DNA from: Myxococcales bacterium
GTDB lineage: Bacteria > Myxococcota_A > Polyangia > Polyangiales > Ga0077539
NCBI GenBank assembly: GCA_016793325.1
Contig: JAEUKI010000079.1
Span: 85,461-149,460, forward strand
Direction of reading: 5' to 3'
Length of the DNA stretch: 64,000 bases
Notes under the pieces: model-generated
Databases searched by the model: none
Seen by the model: only the letters and a program-made list of their open reading frames with translations
What the model was told of the DNA's origin: nothing
Position numbers and translations under genes: made by a program
Shown: positions 60,773 to 64,000 of the stretch, piece by piece
How the letters are laid out: the number at the start of each line of letters is the position of its first letter
Numbering within the stretch: the stretch's first letter is position 1

Positions 60773-61005
60773 CGCGGGTCGAGCACGACGGTGAGCAATC
60801 GTCGTCGAAGGCGCAAGGCTGCGGCTCACGATTGCATCGGAGGTTCGCGGCTGGCCGCCGATCGTGTCACCCGGTGATCGGACCGCCCGGCGCCTTCACT
60901 TGCACGACCACGAGTGGCCTGCGCGAGCCCAAGCGACACAGCCTCGCGCAGGCGGTTCGCGACGCGGATCTCTTCTTCGCGCGAGCGCGCTGTACGCTCG
61001 CGTTC

Positions 61006-62064
61006 ATGACGAGCGAATCGCATGCGTGGGCGTGGGGGCACATTCAAGAAACGAATGACCGCATCGAAATCTCAGTGCACTACAACACCAAGCAGCAGAG
61101 AGGCTTTGTCACCATCGCGCTGCTCATCGTTCTGTTCGTCAGCGTGCCATTGTTTCCCGTCAGCGTGGTCGTGAGTCTCTTCGTTGGGATTCCTGCGCTC
61201 TATTGGATGTGGGGCGGCATCGTGCGCGCGCGAAGAGCCGCGACGGTGACGCTCGATGAGGTCGGGCTGCATCTGGCGATGAAGGGAGCGCCAGCACCGA
61301 CGATGTTGATTCCTCTCGAAGATCTGCTGCGCGTCGAGTCGCAGGAGGCGGGCGGGGGACGGCACCGAATGGTGGCATTTCGCCGTTCTGCTCCAACACA
61401 GCCTGTCGAGGTGCTCCCGTACCACGACGGCTATGACGCCATCGCGACCGTCGCCCGGCTGGTTGGGGATCGCTTGGCGTTGTTGCGGCGCGCGAAGCCG
61501 GCCCCTTCCGCGGTCCCGCCTGCGTCGACTGTCGAGGGCGGGATTGCTCGCCTCGGTTCAGCGTATCGCTCGATGCTCGATCGAGGGCTCGTGGTGGTGG
61601 TCTCGTACAAGACAGATCCAGTGTGGACTCAGGAGAGCCGCTTTGCTCGAGAGCACCCAGGATCGTACCGACGAACGAGCACGCCTCTCGCCGACGACGG
61701 AATCGGAATCGGCGTAGGACTGTCGGAACACACGATCGTCACTGCTGCGGACGTAGAGCAAGAGCTGGACACCCCGGGAGCGACGATCATCGTGCTCAGC
61801 GGCGCTGTGCCATTCGACACGCAGTGTGATCGTTGCTCGAAGCTCGCGAAGAGCCTCGCTCGATGCCATGAGCGCGTGTGTGTCGGCGAGTTCATCTACC
61901 TCAGCGATTACTCGTGGGAGAACGTCGTCGCGCCCGCGTGGGACGGCGCTGCGGACGCGTCGACGTTGTGCTGCCCGTCATGTGGGCGTCAGGGAGAGCG
62001 CGACCCGCGGTGGCCACACTTTCTCACGGCGCGGATCAACTGCGCTGAACCAGGCCGACGCTGA
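61006..62064 (+). CDS. Two-TM protein with C-terminal zinc ribbon
   Basis: 352 residues from the ATG at 61006 (MTSESHAWAWGHIQ). Two membrane segments close together at about 36-72 (FVTIALLIVLFVSVPLFPVSVVVSLFVGIPALYWMW), then a bPH-like region (ATVTLDEVGLHLAMKGAPAPTMLIPLEDLLRVE). The C-terminal half is soluble, with a Cys pair in FDTQCDRCSK and another near the end (CCPSCGRQGERD) that could form one zinc site. Similar in plan to the bPH protein at 9478 and the zinc-ribbon membrane protein at 21474. Function unknown. Confidence 0.75.
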   Translation: MTSESHAWAWGHIQETNDRIEISVHYNTKQQRGFVTIALLIVLFVSVPLFPVSVVVSLFVGIPALYWMWGGIVRARRAATVTLDEVGLHLAMKGAPAPTMLIPLEDLLRVESQEAGGGRHRMVAFRRSAPTQPVEVLPYHDGYDAIATVARLVGDRLALLRRAKPAPSAVPPASTVEGGIARLGSAYRSMLDRGLVVVVSYKTDPVWTQESRFAREHPGSYRRTSTPLADDGIGIGVGLSEHTIVTAADVEQELDTPGATIIVLSGAVPFDTQCDRCSKLAKSLARCHERVCVGEFIYLSDYSWENVVAPAWDGAADASTLCCPSCGRQGERDPRWPHFLTARINCAEPGRR

Positions 62065-62155
62065 CGATCCGAAGCGAACGTCGCGCGTCTACGCAGCTCC
62101 GCCTTCCGTTGGCGATTCGCGACGGTCGAAGTGGTTCGGTCGAACCGACGCGACG

Positions 62156-62269
62156 AAACCGCCGCTCATTCGATCGCCTCACTTTCATCGATTGATTCGT
62201 GGCAGTTCGACTCGAGTTCAACCACGTTGACGCTCGGCTCATTTCTGCGACGTTCAATTGGGGCGTGGT
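62156..62269 (-). repeat. R1-D, full inverted copy of R1
   Basis: On the minus strand: ACCACGCCCCAATTGAACG, then TCGAACTGCCACGAATC and GATCGAATGAGCGGCGGTTT. It begins directly at the stop codon of the convergent-side gene at 62271-62918, so it abuts but does not visibly interrupt it. Confidence 0.85.
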
Positions 62270-62270
62270 C

Positions 62271-62918
62271 TCAGCGAAACGCGCCCTGTTGCACGCCTCG
62301 AAAGCGCGCGGCTTCGACGGCGACGGACACCGCCGCGTGCAGCACCCGCGGGTCGCGCTCGGCGGCGAGCCAGACGAGCTCGATCTGCCCCTGTCGATAC
62401 ACCAGCGCGCCGCCGCGGTTTTCGAAGCTGAACGAGAAGTGCATGTACGCCGAGCGCAGCGGCTGATGAAGCCACTGGCGCACCAGGTCCTCGCGGTTCG
62501 CCTTGACGACGCACGCCTTGTCGAAGGCCTCGTCACCGACGGTGACGTCCTGCGCGCCGAGCAGATCTCCGATCGCGCCAAAGACGGTCTCGCGATACAC
62601 GCGCGCGTCGAGCGGCATGGGCTGCAGAGCCATGGCGCGGAGGCGCGTGTAGCTCGTGGCGCTCTTTCCGGTGCTCACGACGTACGTGTCGAGGGTGCAC
62701 GAGACGCCCTCGGCGGTCCCGTGGATCGTCGCCGCGCGCTTGTTGTACCAGGGGCCCGACGGCGGGCTGAAGGTGAGCCCGTTCTGCGCGGCGAAGGTCG
62801 CCCAGATCCGCTGTCGCTCGGCCTCGGCGCGCATCGAGAATCGAATCAGCCACACGAAGAACGCGACGAACGCGCCCATCACGAGCAACCCGAACAGTCC
62901 GGGCAACACCTCTTCCAT
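62271..62918 (-). CDS. Membrane-anchored GDEAFD-domain protein
   Basis: 215 residues. N-terminal membrane segment (about 5-27, LPGLFGLLVMGAFVAFFVWLI), then a soluble alpha/beta domain with WYNKRAATIHGTAEGVSCTLDTYVV and VGDEAFDKACVVKANREDLVRQWLHQPLRSAYM. The latter block is shared with the zinc-ribbon protein at 12644. This arrangement (TM plus conserved GDxxFD domain) resembles DUF3137-like proteins. The C-terminus ends at the edge of repeat R1-D, so a few residues may have been lost or replaced. Function unknown. Confidence 0.75.
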   Translation of the reverse strand: MEEVLPGLFGLLVMGAFVAFFVWLIRFSMRAEAERQRIWATFAAQNGLTFSPPSGPWYNKRAATIHGTAEGVSCTLDTYVVSTGKSATSYTRLRAMALQPMPLDARVYRETVFGAIGDLLGAQDVTVGDEAFDKACVVKANREDLVRQWLHQPLRSAYMHFSFSFENRGGALVYRQGQIELVWLAAERDPRVLHAAVSVAVEAARFRGVQQGAFR

Positions 62919-63083
62919 GAGACGATCGTAGCGCGCCGCGCGCTCAGCAACGACGTCGGCGCATCACGGTGCCGAGCGCGACTCGGTCCGCGAGCGCTGC
63001 GCGGGTGTGTCGATTTCGCCCGACGCGTGATCTCGCGCGCCGGGCTGCCATGTCGGCGCGAAGCCAGTGGTAGCGACCCCGGT

Positions 63084-63659
63084 ATGAAAGCTCGATCGAA
63101 GGTTGTCCTCGGCTCGATCGCTGGGGCGGTTGCAATTCACCTTGTGTTCCTCGCGTGCGGCACGCCGACGAGCCTTCGCGGCGATGGCGGACACGACTCG
63201 AGCTCGGTACTCGACGCGATGTCCGAGACGATGGGCGATGTCGTTGATCACGAAACTGGGACTGCCGACGCGCAGAGCATGCCTGCTTCGGGCGTCGAAA
63301 TTCAGTGTGACCAAGTCCAGACGCGCCAAACAACGACACCAACGTCCAGCACTGTCATCACGACCTACGACGCAGAGCTCGCGACACCACGCGCTTCATT
63401 GGCGCGCCCACCCAAGGTGCAGGTGTGGCTGTGCGACAGCGAGGCGCTGGGCACGCCGCCTGTCGCGTGCCCAGCGGGCAGCACATGCAACAACTCTGGC
63501 TATCAAGTACCGTCGCCAAGCTGCACATGGGGAGCGCCGATCGTTGCATCGGGCCGAATCGTTGTGAGCTGTGGAAGTCGCGTGCACGTCACGATACAGG
63601 GCATGCCGAACAGTGACAGCGGCAGCCGAGCACGTCGCGCCATCGTACACATCGACTAG
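63084..63659 (+). CDS. Small Cys-containing lipoprotein
   Basis: 191 residues from the ATG at 63084. Lipobox FLAC (Cys 25), a short Asp/Ser-rich linker, then a Thr/Pro-rich beta domain with a Cys cluster (VWLCDSEAL, VACPAGSTCNNSGYQV, SPSCTWG, VVSCGSRVHVTI) giving about five Cys. No ribosome site of note. Similar in outline to the small lipoprotein at 57934. No family recognised. Confidence 0.7.
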   Translation: MKARSKVVLGSIAGAVAIHLVFLACGTPTSLRGDGGHDSSSVLDAMSETMGDVVDHETGTADAQSMPASGVEIQCDQVQTRQTTTPTSSTVITTYDAELATPRASLARPPKVQVWLCDSEALGTPPVACPAGSTCNNSGYQVPSPSCTWGAPIVASGRIVVSCGSRVHVTIQGMPNSDSGSRARRAIVHID

Positions 63660-63674
63660 CGCAGCCGGACCTCC

Positions 63675-63834
63675 CCAACTCAGTTTCGCCCGCGAAAAGA
63701 GCGACGAACGCACGGTGCAGCGCGGTGGAGCGATTGTGGCGCGGCAGCCTACGAGTGAGGGCGAAGACAACGCGATGACCGATCGGGACGCCAACAGCTG
63801 ACGCGTGCTCGACAGACCGCGGTTGGATCGCCTA
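63675..63834 (+). repeat. R2-h, full copy of repeat R2
   Basis: CCCAACTCAGTTTCGCCCGC head, GAACGCACGGTGCAGCGCGG, GAGTGAGGGCGAAGACAACGC, GATGACCGATCGGGACGCC and tail CCAACAGC...CGGTTGGATCGCC. It begins 15 bp after the stop codon of the preceding lipoprotein gene. Confidence 0.8.
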
Positions 63835-64000
63835 TCCCCTGCACACGAATTCAAAAGCCGCGACCGCACCCAGCGCGTCGATGGATCGATCGAGTGCGTT
63901 TCTCCGCGAAGTGTCTTGTTCGCACCTCGAATGCGACCGCGATGGTGGTCGCCTCACGGTCACGGTGGTTGGTGAGGCACCTCACCCGCCCAGTCCCTCA
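63835..64000. other. Right edge of window, no gene seen
   Basis: 166 bp after R2-h without a recognisable coding frame or repeat. Confidence 0.4.

Noticed and set aside
47009..63834. R2 copies as true integron attC sites
   Set aside because: No integrase in the window, cassette sizes and gene directions are wrong, and the 5' core fails in most copies. Kept only as a low-weight finding.
1..64000. tRNA, rRNA or replication origin
   Set aside because: No cloverleaf, rRNA signature or iteron/DnaA-box cluster was recognised by eye.

Overview
The window is uniformly GC-rich, with the codon bias that opens long shadow reading frames on the opposite strand. It is packed with predicted outer-surface lipoproteins that carry Asp/Ala/Pro-rich linkers followed by beta-propeller repeats (FG-GAP, RCC1, SBBP). 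It also has an AgmX/PglI-type C-terminal domain protein, a membrane Hanks-type kinase and a MopE-like CDD-rich lipoprotein. This combination points to a myxobacterium (Myxococcota, probably Polyangiales or a Sandaracinus-like lineage). The assignment is an inference from gene content; no rRNA, tRNA or CRISPR array was seen.

Layout. 1-4.0 kb: two small genes, an LRR-like gene and a TPR-like gene, each split by a ~115 bp repeat (family R1), with an FG-GAP lipoprotein between them. 4.1-16.1 kb: mostly plus-strand housekeeping or envelope genes: a metallo-beta-lactamase-fold hydrolase, a metallophosphoesterase, a Ser/Thr kinase, a bPH-like membrane protein, a cytochrome c, a zinc-ribbon protein, membrane proteins and a pseudo-M50 (site-2 protease-like) protein. 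A nested inverted-repeat element lies at 12430-12586. 16.3-30.7 kb: a Gly-rich PGRS-like lipoprotein, a putative zinc metallopeptidase, a vWFA lipoprotein, an 876-residue TPR/winged-helix regulator and small Cys- or Asp-rich lipoproteins. 31-44.8 kb: two more FG-GAP lipoproteins, a large PLP-dependent enzyme, an RCC1 lipoprotein with 14 CWG motifs, and a decayed area (35.4-37.9 kb) with a duplicated gene tail and frameshifted remnants. 45-52.8 kb: a defence-like neighbourhood on the minus strand: SNF2 helicase, subtilase plus AAA+ ATPase (IetS/IetA-like two-gene system), a 42 bp-period tandem array directly upstream of that pair, an RRM protein and an IS3-family remnant. 53-64 kb: more lipoproteins and small membrane proteins separated by copies of repeat family R2.

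Repeats are the organising theme. R1 (~115 bp, terminal GTGGCGGTT-type inverted repeats) has at least four full copies, and removing it restores reading frame in two genes. R2 (~140-170 bp) has five full and several partial copies. All full copies point the same way and sit between gene blocks, including on both sides of the IetAS-like pair and, as 3' tails, on both sides of the PLP enzyme gene. R4 is a duplicated gene 3' end. Most genes look like single transcription units; the only tight operon is ietA-ietS (4 bp gap).
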